Shown here piece after piece: positions 25,739 through 34,810 of a DNA stretch of 42,071 bases. The stretch covers positions 1-42,071 of the forward strand of contig CAYFOR010000013.1 of assembly GCA_964344785.1 (NCBI GenBank), given 5' to 3'. Source of the stretch: Thiopontia sp964344785. Its GTDB lineage: Bacteria > Pseudomonadota > Gammaproteobacteria > GCF-002020875. The notes under the pieces are model-generated. The model did not search any database and had not been told where the DNA came from. It saw nothing but the letters and a program-made list of their open reading frames with translations. Every line of letters starts with the position of its first letter. Positions within the stretch are counted from its first letter, which is position 1. Both the position numbers and the translations under genes were made by a program.

Positions 25739-28452
25739 GAGAGAACGTGCCCCAGCTCGTCCAGCAAGTCTTGCGTCAGTTCGGGCAGCCGCTCATAAAC
25801 ACCCTTGTCATAAGCGTCACAGACGGCCCTGGCTCTCTCTGTAAGACCGGGATAACCGAATGAGGTGCCCGACCCCTTGATGGGGTGTGCAATCTCCTTG
25901 ATCTGCCCCCAATCCAACCGACTCAGGGCCTGCAGCAACGCCTGCCGATACTCTTTTACACTCTCATTGAAGATTGCCATCAACTCATCATCCACCTCCT
26001 CTTCCGCCTGAAGAGTCGGAGAGTCCTCTGTCAATGACTCGGTATTACTTTCCAGCCAGGAGAGCATATGCTCCTTGTAGGCCATATCCTCCACCAGAAT
26101 ATGACGTTCCCACCATCTCAGAAGAACCCTTGTGATGGCCTCAATACGGTGAAAACCAAATTTTCCATTATATGCACGAGAGAGGTGATCCCAGTGATCA
26201 TGATGGCTCTCGAAATGTTTCACTCTCTCCGGGTAGTTACTCACTTCAAGCAGGGACTCTTCTGCTGCGAGGTGGTCGATCACCAGATCCTGCAGATCCA
26301 AGAGCGTCACCAGTACCTGCTCCTTTTGCGGTGCATCCGACTCTCTCAGGCAGTAACCGACCAGTACATTGATTCCCTCAACAATCTCTTGATGCTCCTG
26401 GTCCATTTGTGGATGACCAACCGAGTACTCTTCACTCCACCGGATCTTCGCAATAGCCTGATCCAGATCATGCGTCTCGTCTTGATCCTGTCCCAGATAT
26501 TTGGACAACACCCCTTTCAGCGCACTCTTGTCAATCGGTTTGGCAATAAAGCCATCACAACCCGCCTGCTCAAACCGCTCTCGGTGTTTCACCATGACAT
26601 TCGCGGTGACTGCACAGATCGGGGTTGACACACCATCGGCTCTCATCACCTGGGTTGCCTCAATACCATCCATCACCGGCATCTGCATATCCATCAGGAT
26701 CAGATCAAACGGGGAAGAGGCCACCAGTTCGACGGCCTCCTGCCCATTGTTGGCAATGGTAACCGTGACCCCCATCCCCTCCAGCATGCGCCGCTCCAGC
26801 AGCTGAAGCGCCAGCGTATCTTCCACAACCAATACATTTCCACTGAACTGCTGATTGAACAGAGACTCCGTATGCCCCTGCCGTTCCGTCTCCTGAATGG
26901 CAATCCCACTCTTGCGGTAGGGAATGGCCAGAATAAAGGTGGACCCTGCATTCTTGATACTGGTTGCGGTGATTCTCCCTCCCATCATTTGTGCCAGATT
27001 GAGTGAGATATAGAGTCCCAATCCACTCCCCCCGAAACGCCGGGAGATGGAGCCATCCGCCTGTTCAAACTTCTGGAACAGCCGGGACTGTTCATCCCTG
27101 GTCATTCCAATCCCCGTATCCTTGACCTCAAACTGCAACCACCCATCCTGCACGGAAGAGGTCAGGCAGATTTCACCCTGTTCGGTAAACTTGATTGCAT
27201 TCCCCAGCAGGTTGATCAGGATCTGACCAATCCGGTATTTATCCCCAACCAACAGATGCGTTTCCCGGTTGTTCTGCTCAACCATCAGTTCGAGTCCCGC
27301 ATCCTGTGCCCGGATTGCCAGCATTCCCTGGATATCATGCAATAGTTTATCCAGGTCAAAAGGGAGCTCTTCAATGGTGAACTTTCCGGATTCAATCTTG
27401 GACATGTCCAGGATATCGTTGACCAACGCAAGCTGTGCCAATCCTGCAGTTTCGATATCATGAACAATCTCTTTCAGATCAGGCAGAGAGAGCTTCTCGT
27501 TGAGATACTCGGCATTGCCGATGATGCTGGTCAGAGGGGTGCGCAGTTCATGACTCATCGAAGCCAGGAACTCATCCTTGACGTGGGTCGCCTTGACGAC
27601 ATCCTCGGTTCTCTGTTCGACACGATCCTCCAGGTCTTCCAGCAGTGCGCTGTTTTCCTGTTGTCGAATGGTGAGCTGGGTCGACATCGTATTGAAGGCA
27701 CTTTCCAGCTGTCCAATCTCATCGGTTGAACTCTCCGGAACGATCACGTCAAACCGGCCTTGACTCACCTGCTCTGCAGCCTGGGTGATTTTCTTCAGCC
27801 GTCTGGAGATGTAGAGTGAGATCAGCAGGCTGATCACAACCGACAACACGAAGATGAATAGAGAACTGATCACCAGCATCTCTTTTGCCTGCCGGTCTAT
27901 CTCGTAGATCTTGTTGATCTCATGGAGGCTATCTTCAATGCTGTGCTGAATATAGGGATCAATATCCCGGACAAACCCCTCCATGAGTTGCAGCAGCCCC
28001 CGACGAATCAGCTCGGCCTCAAAATCCTTGCCCTTGTCATACGCAATCAGATAACCCGTAATGGAGTGGCTGAACTGTTCAATGAAATGTGAAACCCTTC
28101 GCTCCATATCACCATCGATCGTCTCGGAAAAGCCTGGGCCTGCGATATTCGAGTCAAAATGGAGCAGGGAGTGGGATGTCTTGAACACACTCAGCTCGGA
28201 GAGCGTACGCTCGATCTCTTTCTTCAATGACGGCTCTGGAGTGCTGGCATACTGGTCGATCAGAAAGAGAATATGGTAGACCACAGCCTGTATTTGTGAC
28301 TTTACCAGTGTGCTCGGTAACTGCTTGCCGCCAATCCGCTTGGATATGGACACAATCTGGTCCTGCAGATAACTGCTCACCCCCGTACTCACGCCAATGT
28401 TGAGCGCGGACAACACAACAAAGATCATGAGTGCCTTACGCCAGATCGACAT
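25717..28452 (-). CDS. Hybrid histidine kinase: periplasmic helical sensor-HAMP-HisKA-HATPase-REC-hemerythrin-HPt
   Basis: 911 residues. TM1 about 8-28; helical periplasmic domain about 30-190, in size and helical character like TorS-type four-helix sensors; TM2 about 195-217; HAMP about 215-268. His301 in SMSHELRTPL, REC Asp588 in LMDMQMPVMDG. A hemerythrin domain (about 669-795) has HPQMDQEH, HLAAEESL, HFESHHDHW and RHILVEDM. The C-terminal HPt has His856 in EIAHPIKGSGTSFGYP. A hemerythrin between REC and HPt could gate the last phosphotransfer step by O2/NO/iron state (inference). The ModA-like protein gene ends 10 nt upstream and is the likely periplasmic partner. Confidence 0.92.
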   Translation of the reverse strand: MSIWRKALMIFVVLSALNIGVSTGVSSYLQDQIVSISKRIGGKQLPSTLVKSQIQAVVYHILFLIDQYASTPEPSLKKEIERTLSELSVFKTSHSLLHFDSNIAGPGFSETIDGDMERRVSHFIEQFSHSITGYLIAYDKGKDFEAELIRRGLLQLMEGFVRDIDPYIQHSIEDSLHEINKIYEIDRQAKEMLVISSLFIFVLSVVISLLISLYISRRLKKITQAAEQVSQGRFDVIVPESSTDEIGQLESAFNTMSTQLTIRQQENSALLEDLEDRVEQRTEDVVKATHVKDEFLASMSHELRTPLTSIIGNAEYLNEKLSLPDLKEIVHDIETAGLAQLALVNDILDMSKIESGKFTIEELPFDLDKLLHDIQGMLAIRAQDAGLELMVEQNNRETHLLVGDKYRIGQILINLLGNAIKFTEQGEICLTSSVQDGWLQFEVKDTGIGMTRDEQSRLFQKFEQADGSISRRFGGSGLGLYISLNLAQMMGGRITATSIKNAGSTFILAIPYRKSGIAIQETERQGHTESLFNQQFSGNVLVVEDTLALQLLERRMLEGMGVTVTIANNGQEAVELVASSPFDLILMDMQMPVMDGIEATQVMRADGVSTPICAVTANVMVKHRERFEQAGCDGFIAKPIDKSALKGVLSKYLGQDQDETHDLDQAIAKIRWSEEYSVGHPQMDQEHQEIVEGINVLVGYCLRESDAPQKEQVLVTLLDLQDLVIDHLAAEESLLEVSNYPERVKHFESHHDHWDHLSRAYNGKFGFHRIEAITRVLLRWWERHILVEDMAYKEHMLSWLESNTESLTEDSPTLQAEEEVDDELMAIFNESVKEYRQALLQALSRLDWGQIKEIAHPIKGSGTSFGYPGLTERARAVCDAYDKGVYERLPELTQDLLDELGHVLSQGAGLK

Positions 28453-28462
28453 CGTCTAATTC

Positions 28463-29215
28463 TCAAAAACCATGCTGATGGAAAATCTCTTTTCCAACCG
28501 TCGTCATGAACCGGGCAAAGTGCTCTGCCTGTTTCGGATGAAAACTGGTCGACAGTGTAGCCACATGAATCCTGTCCGCCTGAATCAACCGCTCGGGGAT
28601 GGGAATCTCGACCAACACGCTGCCTCCCTCCCAATAGAGCATATCCTTCCAGATCAGTGCAGCATCCACCTTTCTTTCAACCAGCAGATCAAACAACTCA
28701 TTCACGGTATTGCTATGAATCACCACATTGTTCCCAAATTGATCCGCCTCTGACGCTCTCTGATTGATGATGCGTGCGGTACGGCCCAGAGCTGCCATCT
28801 CCTGATTTACCGTACCAATCTCTACCCCTTCAGCCAGCAGGTCGGCATAGTGCTGAAATGACCTGGAGTTGTCTCTATGGACTGCAAAAGTCGGTGTATG
28901 GTTTACCACATAGTAATCCGAGACAATCAACGAATCGGCCTTCCTGATGAATGAATGAGAGCCGGGAAGGTAGATATCGCCTCTTCCGGTCTGTTTGATT
29001 GTTTTCAAAAGCGTATTGCTACCCGCAAAGATCACGGAAACCGGGACACCATATCTCTTTTCGTATTCAGCCGTGATCTCGTCAACAGCATTCTTCAACC
29101 CTTTCCCGGAATAGACAATAAGCGGCTCAGCCTGTCGGCTGCAGCCTGAACCCGAAATGGTTGCGACCAGGAAGAGAAGAGAGACGATGGATCGCATCAT
29201 CTGACTAATACTCAT
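28463..29215 (-). CDS. ModA-like periplasmic substrate-binding protein
   Basis: 250 residues from the ATG at 29215, which has GAGGGG 4 nt upstream; the GTG at 29227 lies within or next to that site. Signal sequence about 1-23, ending SGSGC, possibly a lipoprotein although the lipobox lacks the usual Leu. The mature part resembles molybdate/tungstate-binding type II proteins: LIVYSGKGLKNAVDEITAEYEKRYGV, FAGSNTLLKTIKQTGRGDIYLPG and AALIWKDMLYW. No ABC permease or ATPase genes nearby. It is transcribed into the TorS-like hybrid kinase 10 nt downstream, so a sensory role is more likely than transport. Confidence 0.85.
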   Translation of the reverse strand: MSISQMMRSIVSLLFLVATISGSGCSRQAEPLIVYSGKGLKNAVDEITAEYEKRYGVPVSVIFAGSNTLLKTIKQTGRGDIYLPGSHSFIRKADSLIVSDYYVVNHTPTFAVHRDNSRSFQHYADLLAEGVEIGTVNQEMAALGRTARIINQRASEADQFGNNVVIHSNTVNELFDLLVERKVDAALIWKDMLYWEGGSVLVEIPIPERLIQADRIHVATLSTSFHPKQAEHFARFMTTVGKEIFHQHGF

Positions 29216-29621
29216 GAATCCCCTCACGTCAAGACAATGGTGATATAACCATACTTATAACATATTTTTCAAAAATGGGTAGATTGTTACGAATCAGACA
29301 CATATTTGTTATCCAGTACGCTTGGGCCAACCTCTTTATCCTTCCAAAATAGTGGTTTTCCGCCAAGAATCTCAGAGTCCGCAATGAGTCAACACCTCCA
29401 ATCCAACCACCTGCTCATCTCCTGCCAATCCGTATGAACGCCTGGGTTCCAACCAGTTTTTTATAAAGCCCTGATACATCGCAGCCATCAATGGACGGTG
29501 AGATGGCTTCTGGAAAGCACGCCCCACCCGTGAAATGAAGCACCCACACTGGAAATTTCAGAATAAAGATCCCCCCACAACGGCCGTTATTGAGTATGAC
29601 AACTTACAGGAGTTTACTGCC
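29216..29621. other. Divergent intergenic region
   Basis: About 400 bases between the ModA-like gene and the unknown gene at 29622. AT-rich near 29240-29310. An upstream in-frame ATG at 29535 lacks a ribosome site. No RNA gene or repeat recognised. Confidence 0.45.
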
Positions 29622-30452
29622 ATGAACGCCATCCCAGCCGCGCTGTCCGGAGAGATGAAACGGACACAACCTGCTATTCCCTATCCCCACTCCCCCTCTT
29701 CGCACCCTGCCTACCCATCGCCGGAGATTTCGCCGGACAAGGGTCATCTGCAACTGGTGGAGAAGATGCAGTCGGTCGAGATCCATCAGTCCGGCAGCAC
29801 CTCAATGGAGATCTTCACCAACGATGGTGACCGCATCACCATCAACATGACCAGTGAATGGGGTGCTTCCATGAGCCACTACCAGTCGGCTTCGGCACTG
29901 CACTATCGGGAGCAGGCAACACTGGGACAGTACGAAGGCTACAGCATTCAATATCAGGTGGAAGGTGAACTGGACGAAGAGGAGACCGAGGCGCTGGATG
30001 CCCTGATGAGTTCCGTCTCTGTTGCCGTCAATGACTTCTTCAATGGTGATCTGGCGAACGCCATCTCCAATCTGGAACGCTTTGAGCTCGACAAGAAGGA
30101 GTTCACATCACTCTCCCTGTCGATGGAGCGCAGTTCCACGGTGGCAATGACCCAGGCCTATCGTGAAGTGAGCCAGATGGGGTCAGGAGGGCCGCACGCA
30201 TCCCCAGCCCCGACCAATCTCATTGGCCTCTCCGCCTTTGTGCAGGATGTACAGAAGATGGTGGATGACGTCTCCGAATATCTGCAGCGGATTCTGATGC
30301 CCGGAGAGTTCGTCAACGGGCTGATCGGTCAGGCGATTGAGCGTGACCCGCGATCCCATACGATGGAGGGCGGACTGCTGGCAGAGGTCTATGAGTATCT
30401 TGACCAGATGACCGCCAGTACCCCTTACACCGTTACCGAAGAGGCTTCATAG
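29622..30452 (+). CDS. Uncharacterised protein
   Basis: 276 residues from the ATG at 29622, chosen because ACAGGAG lies 9 nt upstream; the frame is open back to 29535 without a ribosome site. The N-terminus is proline-rich and probably disordered (PYPHSPSSHPAYPSPE). The middle has a beta-rich part (SMEIFTNDGDRITINMTSEW) and a conserved-looking acidic helix (GELDEEETEALDALMSSVSVAVNDFFNGDLANAI). This resembles uncharacterised DUF5610-type proteins, an uncertain match. No signal peptide or TM. The 3' end overlaps the convergent hda gene by 6 nt. Confidence 0.75.
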   Translation: MNAIPAALSGEMKRTQPAIPYPHSPSSHPAYPSPEISPDKGHLQLVEKMQSVEIHQSGSTSMEIFTNDGDRITINMTSEWGASMSHYQSASALHYREQATLGQYEGYSIQYQVEGELDEEETEALDALMSSVSVAVNDFFNGDLANAISNLERFELDKKEFTSLSLSMERSSTVAMTQAYREVSQMGSGGPHASPAPTNLIGLSAFVQDVQKMVDDVSEYLQRILMPGEFVNGLIGQAIERDPRSHTMEGGLLAEVYEYLDQMTASTPYTVTEEAS

Positions 30453-31148
30453 CCCCAGTAGCTGTTTGACAAACGGGATCGTGATTCTGCGCTGTTCAAC
30501 CAGTGTCTGATGATCCAGTTGGTCAAGCAGCCTGAACAGGGTATTGAAATCACGGGCCGTCCTGTTCATCAGAAAATGGACAACCTCGTCACTGATCTGG
30601 ATGCCCCGCTGGGCTGCGCGCTGTCTCAGCACGGCCCACTTCTCCTCCTCACTGAGTGGAGGCAGATGCTCAACCACCGCTTCGGCAAGCCTGGAGCGGA
30701 GGTCCGGCAGGGTGATATCGAGGTCCGCCGGTGAAGAAGTACCACTCACCACCATCGGCTGACCATTGTCCCGTGCCTGGTTGAACAGATGGAACAGCGC
30801 CTCTTCCCACTGACGATCAGAGACCACGGCATCAAGATCATCCAGTGCAATCAATCTGCAGTCAGGTGATGCCTCCAGCAGGGTATGACCACTGGCCTGC
30901 CGGGACAGTGTCTTGAGCGACAGATAGCAGCTTCTGTTCCCCCGCTGCTCCTGGGTGTGACAGGTGGCATGCAGCAGGTGGCTTTTGCCGACCCCCTCGT
31001 GCCCCCACAGATAGAGCAGATAAGGGGAATCACCACGCTCCGGCAGGTTACGCAGCAACGCCACCGCCGCACAGGGGGCGTTGCAATGGTAATTTTCAAA
31101 GCTGGCGTGCTCCTGCTCGCTCAATGGAAACGGAATCTGCTCACCCAT
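30447..31148 (-). CDS. hda: DnaA regulatory inactivator Hda
   Basis: AAA+ protein that, bound to the beta clamp, stimulates ATP hydrolysis by DnaA and prevents re-initiation. 233 residues, as in E. coli. The N-terminal clamp-binding motif is QIPFPLS. The Walker A motif GHEGVGKS is at residues 49-56, Walker B is LIALDDLDAV, and DITLPDLRSRL contains the sensor/box VII region. It follows the CDP-alcohol phosphotransferase gene on the same strand with no gap. Confidence 0.93.
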   Translation of the reverse strand: MGEQIPFPLSEQEHASFENYHCNAPCAAVALLRNLPERGDSPYLLYLWGHEGVGKSHLLHATCHTQEQRGNRSCYLSLKTLSRQASGHTLLEASPDCRLIALDDLDAVVSDRQWEEALFHLFNQARDNGQPMVVSGTSSPADLDITLPDLRSRLAEAVVEHLPPLSEEEKWAVLRQRAAQRGIQISDEVVHFLMNRTARDFNTLFRLLDQLDHQTLVEQRRITIPFVKQLLGL

Positions 31149-31709
31149 TCACGCTCTCCAGGCCGCACGCTTGCGCCATGCATCCCACCCCCAGGTCCAG
31201 AGGTAATCCGCGCCACTCAACAGGGTTGTGGTCATGACCACATAGGCGGCAACAGCAAGTTCCGCATGCAACGACCACCCCATCGCCGCAACCGTAATCA
31301 CAGCCAACACATAAACAATTTGGGAAAAGGTATTGATCTTGCTTACAATACTCGGTTCAAGATCGAACATCGCAATACGATAGTGATAGAGCGCACCGCC
31401 CACCACAATCATCAGGTCCCGCAGCACGATGATGATCACCAGCCAGATCGGGATCAGCCCCATCCAGGAGAGTGTGATGGTGGTCGACACCAGTAACAAT
31501 TTGTCCGCCAGCGGATCGAGAATGGAACCCAACCGACTTTCCCACCCCATACGCTTGGCCAGATAGCCATCCACGCCATCACTGATCCCGGCAAGGGCAA
31601 ACAGGTAGAGTGACTCCAGATAGAAGTGGTGAACAATCAACCAGATGATTGGTACGACCAGTACCATCCGCAGCAGGGTGATCAGATTGGGAATATCACG
31701 TTGATCCAT
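31149..31709 (-). CDS. CDP-alcohol phosphatidyltransferase family protein
   Basis: 186 residues from the ATG at 31709; the longer frame from 31763 would overlap the divergent purM start. The family motif is complete: SDGVDGYLAKRMGWESRLGS then ILDPLADK, that is D-G-x2-A-K/R-x8-G-x3-D-x3-D, with both metal-binding aspartates. Five to six hydrophobic segments. The length equals PgsA (phosphatidylglycerophosphate synthase) but the substrate alcohol cannot be fixed from sequence. Followed immediately by hda. Confidence 0.88.
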   Translation of the reverse strand: MDQRDIPNLITLLRMVLVVPIIWLIVHHFYLESLYLFALAGISDGVDGYLAKRMGWESRLGSILDPLADKLLLVSTTITLSWMGLIPIWLVIIIVLRDLMIVVGGALYHYRIAMFDLEPSIVSKINTFSQIVYVLAVITVAAMGWSLHAELAVAAYVVMTTTLLSGADYLWTWGWDAWRKRAAWRA

Positions 31710-31752
31710 AATCCAGTAGAATAGCGTGGTTTTTAATGGATGGTCTATACCC

Positions 31753-32793
31753 ATGAGTTCCACAGAATCTTTGAGCTATCGCGATGCCGGCGTGGATATC
31801 GATGCCGGCAACTCCCTGGTTGAGCAGATCAAGCCGCTGGCAGCCGCTACCCATCGTCCCGGTGTGGTCGGCGGCCTGGGCGGATTCGGCGCACTGTTCG
31901 AGATTCCGCTGGATCGCTACAAGGAGCCGCTACTGGTCTCCGGTACCGATGGTGTGGGCACCAAACTGCGGCTGGCGATGCAGCTACAGAAGCATGACAC
32001 CATCGGCATCGACCTGGTGGCGATGTGCGTCAACGATCTGGTGGTACAGGGGGCCGAGCCTCTCTTCTTCCTCGACTACTACGCCACCGGCAAGCTGGAC
32101 AACACCACTGCCGTCTCCGTGGTCAAGGGGATCGCCACGGGTTGTGAACAGGCCGGGGCCGCACTGATTGGCGGTGAGACCGCCGAGATGCCGGGCATGT
32201 ATGACGAAGGGGACTATGACCTGGCCGGGTTCAGTGTCGGTATTGTTGAAAAGAGCAAGGTGATCGACGGCTCCAGGGTCGGCAGTGGCGACGCCCTGAT
32301 CGGCATCGCCTCCTCCGGCCCACACTCCAACGGTTACTCGCTGATCCGCAAGATCCTTGAGGTGAACAGTGTGGATATCAACCGTGAATTGGACGGAAAA
32401 CCGCTGGGTGAACAGCTGCTGGAGCCAACCCGAATCTACGTCAAGCCGCTGCTGGAGCTGATGCGCCAGTTCCCGGTCCATGCACTGGCCCATATCACCG
32501 GTGGCGGCCTCAGTGAAAACCTGCCACGGGTACTCCCTGCCGCCACCGCTGCCGAGATCGACACCACCTCCTGGCAACTGCCTGAAATATTCCACTGGCT
32601 ACAGCAGCAGGGCAATATCGAACAGGAAGAGATGTACCGTACCTTCAATTGCGGAGTCGGCATGGTGGTTGTCGTGCCTGATGACCAGGCAGAGCAGGCG
32701 ATCCAACTGCTGACCGAACAGGGAGAGCAGGCGTGGCGGCTTGGTTCCATCACCGACTCGGCAGATGAAAAACCCACGGTTCTTTTCCGCTGA
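31753..32793 (+). CDS. purM: Phosphoribosylformylglycinamidine cyclo-ligase
   Basis: AIR synthetase, fifth step of purine synthesis, ATP-dependent ring closure of FGAM. 346 residues from the ATG at 31753; the GTG at 31726 would add nine atypical residues. Signature stretches: SYRDAGVDIDAGNSLV, VSGTDGVGTKLRLA, GGETAEMPGMY, GIASSGPHSNGYSLIRK and HITGGGLSENLPRVLP. It forms an operon with purN (5-nt gap) and the DUF3108 gene, as in many gammaproteobacteria. Confidence 0.96.
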   Translation: MSSTESLSYRDAGVDIDAGNSLVEQIKPLAAATHRPGVVGGLGGFGALFEIPLDRYKEPLLVSGTDGVGTKLRLAMQLQKHDTIGIDLVAMCVNDLVVQGAEPLFFLDYYATGKLDNTTAVSVVKGIATGCEQAGAALIGGETAEMPGMYDEGDYDLAGFSVGIVEKSKVIDGSRVGSGDALIGIASSGPHSNGYSLIRKILEVNSVDINRELDGKPLGEQLLEPTRIYVKPLLELMRQFPVHALAHITGGGLSENLPRVLPAATAAEIDTTSWQLPEIFHWLQQQGNIEQEEMYRTFNCGVGMVVVVPDDQAEQAIQLLTEQGEQAWRLGSITDSADEKPTVLFR

Positions 32794-32798
32794 TCTCG

Positions 32799-33452
32799 AT
32801 GTCCCGCTCTCCCCTGTCGGCCGTCACCCTGATCTCCGGTCGTGGCAGTAACCTTCAGGCACTGATCCACGCCATCCAGGCGGGTAATCTGGACGTTGAT
32901 ATGAAGGCGGTGATCAGCAACCGCCCCGAGGCTGCCGGACTTCAATTTGCAGCCGACGCAGGGGTCGACACCGTTGTCGTGGACCATACCGGTTACCCGT
33001 CCCGTGATGCCTATGATCAGACATTGATGCAGACAATCGACCAGTACCAGCCTCAACTGGTGATTCTGGCTGGTTTCATGCGCATCCTCACACCCGCATT
33101 TGTGCGCCACTACAGCGGAAGACTGGTCAACATCCACCCCTCGCTGCTGCCTGATTTCAAGGGGCTGAATACCCACCAGCGCGCACTGGATGCCGGTGTC
33201 ACCACCCATGGGGCCAGTGTCCACTATGTCACCGAGGAGCTGGATGGCGGTCCTGTCTGGATGCAGGCCTCTGTTCCCGTTAAAGCCGGGGACAGTGCCG
33301 AGACCCTTGCTGCACGTGTACTGAATGAGGAGCACAGGCTCTATCCGGCTGCGATCCAACTGATTGCCGAAGGGCGGATCACACTGGTTGACGGCATCCT
33401 CCATTTCGATCACACTGCGCTGCATGAACCGATTGCACTCAATTCTCAGTAA
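32799..33452 (+). CDS. purN: Phosphoribosylglycinamide formyltransferase (GART)
   Basis: Third step of purine synthesis, transfer of formyl from 10-formyl-THF. 217 residues. SGRGSNLQAL binds the phosphate; the catalytic Asn/His/Asp are N in VNIHPS, H in the same motif and D in EELDGGPVW. HPSLLPDFKGLNTHQRAL follows the family. The GHSGRGSNL-like N-terminus starts directly after a short leader. Overlaps the next gene by 29 nt. Confidence 0.95.
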   Translation: MSRSPLSAVTLISGRGSNLQALIHAIQAGNLDVDMKAVISNRPEAAGLQFAADAGVDTVVVDHTGYPSRDAYDQTLMQTIDQYQPQLVILAGFMRILTPAFVRHYSGRLVNIHPSLLPDFKGLNTHQRALDAGVTTHGASVHYVTEELDGGPVWMQASVPVKAGDSAETLAARVLNEEHRLYPAAIQLIAEGRITLVDGILHFDHTALHEPIALNSQ

Positions 33453-34155
33453 CCGACTGTTACTACTGCTTCCCCTGCTGCTGCTCTCCAGGGCCGCACT
33501 GGCCTTTCCCGAAACCTTTGAGGCGACCTACAACTTCATCGGCAAGGGGATGTTGCTCGGCGAAACCCTCTACCGACTGGAAAAGGTGGCCGACCGGAAT
33601 CCACCACAATACCGCTTCACCACTCATACGGAACCGACCGGACTGGCCGCGCTGCTGGTCAAGAAGATCATCGACGAGGAGTCCCTCTGGAAATGGCAGG
33701 ATGGTGAGCTGCGCCCCCTGCAGTACCGTTTTCAGCAACGCGGCAAGCGGGAGAAGTTGCGCAGCCGTGATTTCAACTGGGAAAAGCAGATGGTCACCGT
33801 CAAGGAGAATGAACAGCAGACGCAACTGGATCAGCTTGTGCCGGGAACCGTTGACGAGGCGATGTTCCTGCTGGCACTGATGCGGGATCTCAGTCAGCAG
33901 AAACAGAATCTGCGCTATCCGGTTGCCAAACAGAAGGGGTGGAGCTTCTATCAGTTCAACCGTAGCACCAGCGATCCGGTCAAGGTTCCGGCCGGTCACT
34001 TCGAGGTTGAGAAGATCACCCGCCAGAGCGACGATGAGCGCGCCTTCCAGCTCTGGGTTGCCCCCGAACTGAACTATCTGCCGGTACTGATCGAATATCG
34101 TGAACGCAATGGTGACCGCTTCCAGCTCAAGCTCAAGCAGACCACACTGCAATAA
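33424..34155 (+). CDS. DUF3108 periplasmic protein
   Basis: 243 residues from the ATG at 33424, which begins a typical signal peptide (NRLLLLLPLLLLSRAALA). The mature chain, FPETFEATYNFIGKGMLLGETLYRLE..., is the conserved start of DUF3108 proteins, predicted beta-rich and periplasmic. Function unknown. The position behind purM-purN, overlapping purN by 29 nt, is common for this family in gammaproteobacteria. Confidence 0.9.
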   Translation: MNRLHSILSNRLLLLLPLLLLSRAALAFPETFEATYNFIGKGMLLGETLYRLEKVADRNPPQYRFTTHTEPTGLAALLVKKIIDEESLWKWQDGELRPLQYRFQQRGKREKLRSRDFNWEKQMVTVKENEQQTQLDQLVPGTVDEAMFLLALMRDLSQQKQNLRYPVAKQKGWSFYQFNRSTSDPVKVPAGHFEVEKITRQSDDERAFQLWVAPELNYLPVLIEYRERNGDRFQLKLKQTTLQ

Positions 34156-34195
34156 CGGCTGAAACCTTCTATCAGACCGGTCCGCCGTCCCACGG

Positions 34196-34639
34196 TCATG
34201 TAGTGCTGACGATATATTTCAACAGTTCGACGACCTGCTCGGGTGTCGTTGCCCATGCATAGGCTGCCGCATCCACCTCCTTGAGCGGATGGACGATATC
34301 CTCACCATGTAGCGTAATGTACGGTGTGCCCAGCGCAGCGCAGTAGCCCGCGTCAAATGCGGCATTCCACTGTTTGTACTTCTCTCCGAAGCGGATGATC
34401 GCCACATCGCAGTTTTCAATCAGCGTTCTGATTCTGATCGCATTCACCTTCGCCGATTTGTGATCACGCCAGAAGCCCTGCTCCTCGGCACCCAAGACGT
34501 CACCGGCACCATCACTTTTATCATGATCGGTCACGGCTGACGAAAATGAGATTGAGAGACCGTTTTCCTTGCATCCCTCAATGATCCTTTCTCTCCAATC
34601 GGTATGTATTTCACCCGAAAGATATACGTTTAAGTCCAT
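34196..34639 (-). CDS. YtoQ family protein
   Basis: 147 residues, full length for the family (about 145-150). Diagnostic stretches: NVYLSGEIHTDWRERII, FSSAVTDHDKSD, FWRDHKSAKVNAIRIRTLIE, RFGEKYKQWNAAFDAGY and HPLKEVDAAAYA. The fold resembles nucleoside 2-deoxyribosyltransferases; biochemical role not established. First of the small minus-strand genes after the purM operon. No attC-like site was found beside it, so it may be a chromosomal gene rather than a cassette. Confidence 0.9.
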   Translation of the reverse strand: MDLNVYLSGEIHTDWRERIIEGCKENGLSISFSSAVTDHDKSDGAGDVLGAEEQGFWRDHKSAKVNAIRIRTLIENCDVAIIRFGEKYKQWNAAFDAGYCAALGTPYITLHGEDIVHPLKEVDAAAYAWATTPEQVVELLKYIVSTT

Positions 34640-34810
34640 TTCTTTTCACCATATGAAATCAATAAAATCAGTATCTTTTCTTGAAAATATAATGTTATCA
34701 AGCGCCATGGGGGCGAGCATCGCAGGAAAGTCGATGCATGGCAACCACTTTCCGAAAATCACCGTCAAATGAACAAGTGCGGACCACCAACACATGAAGG
34801 GCAACCGGAA

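Noticed and set aside
32436..33425. Minus-strand ORF of 329 codons
   Set aside because: Antisense to purM and purN, which are certain.
34640..34810. attC downstream of the YebB-like gene
   Set aside because: Only a short hairpin (GCATCG/CGATGC at 34717-34737) and a repeated GGTTGCC were seen, no core motifs. The array edge may lie here.
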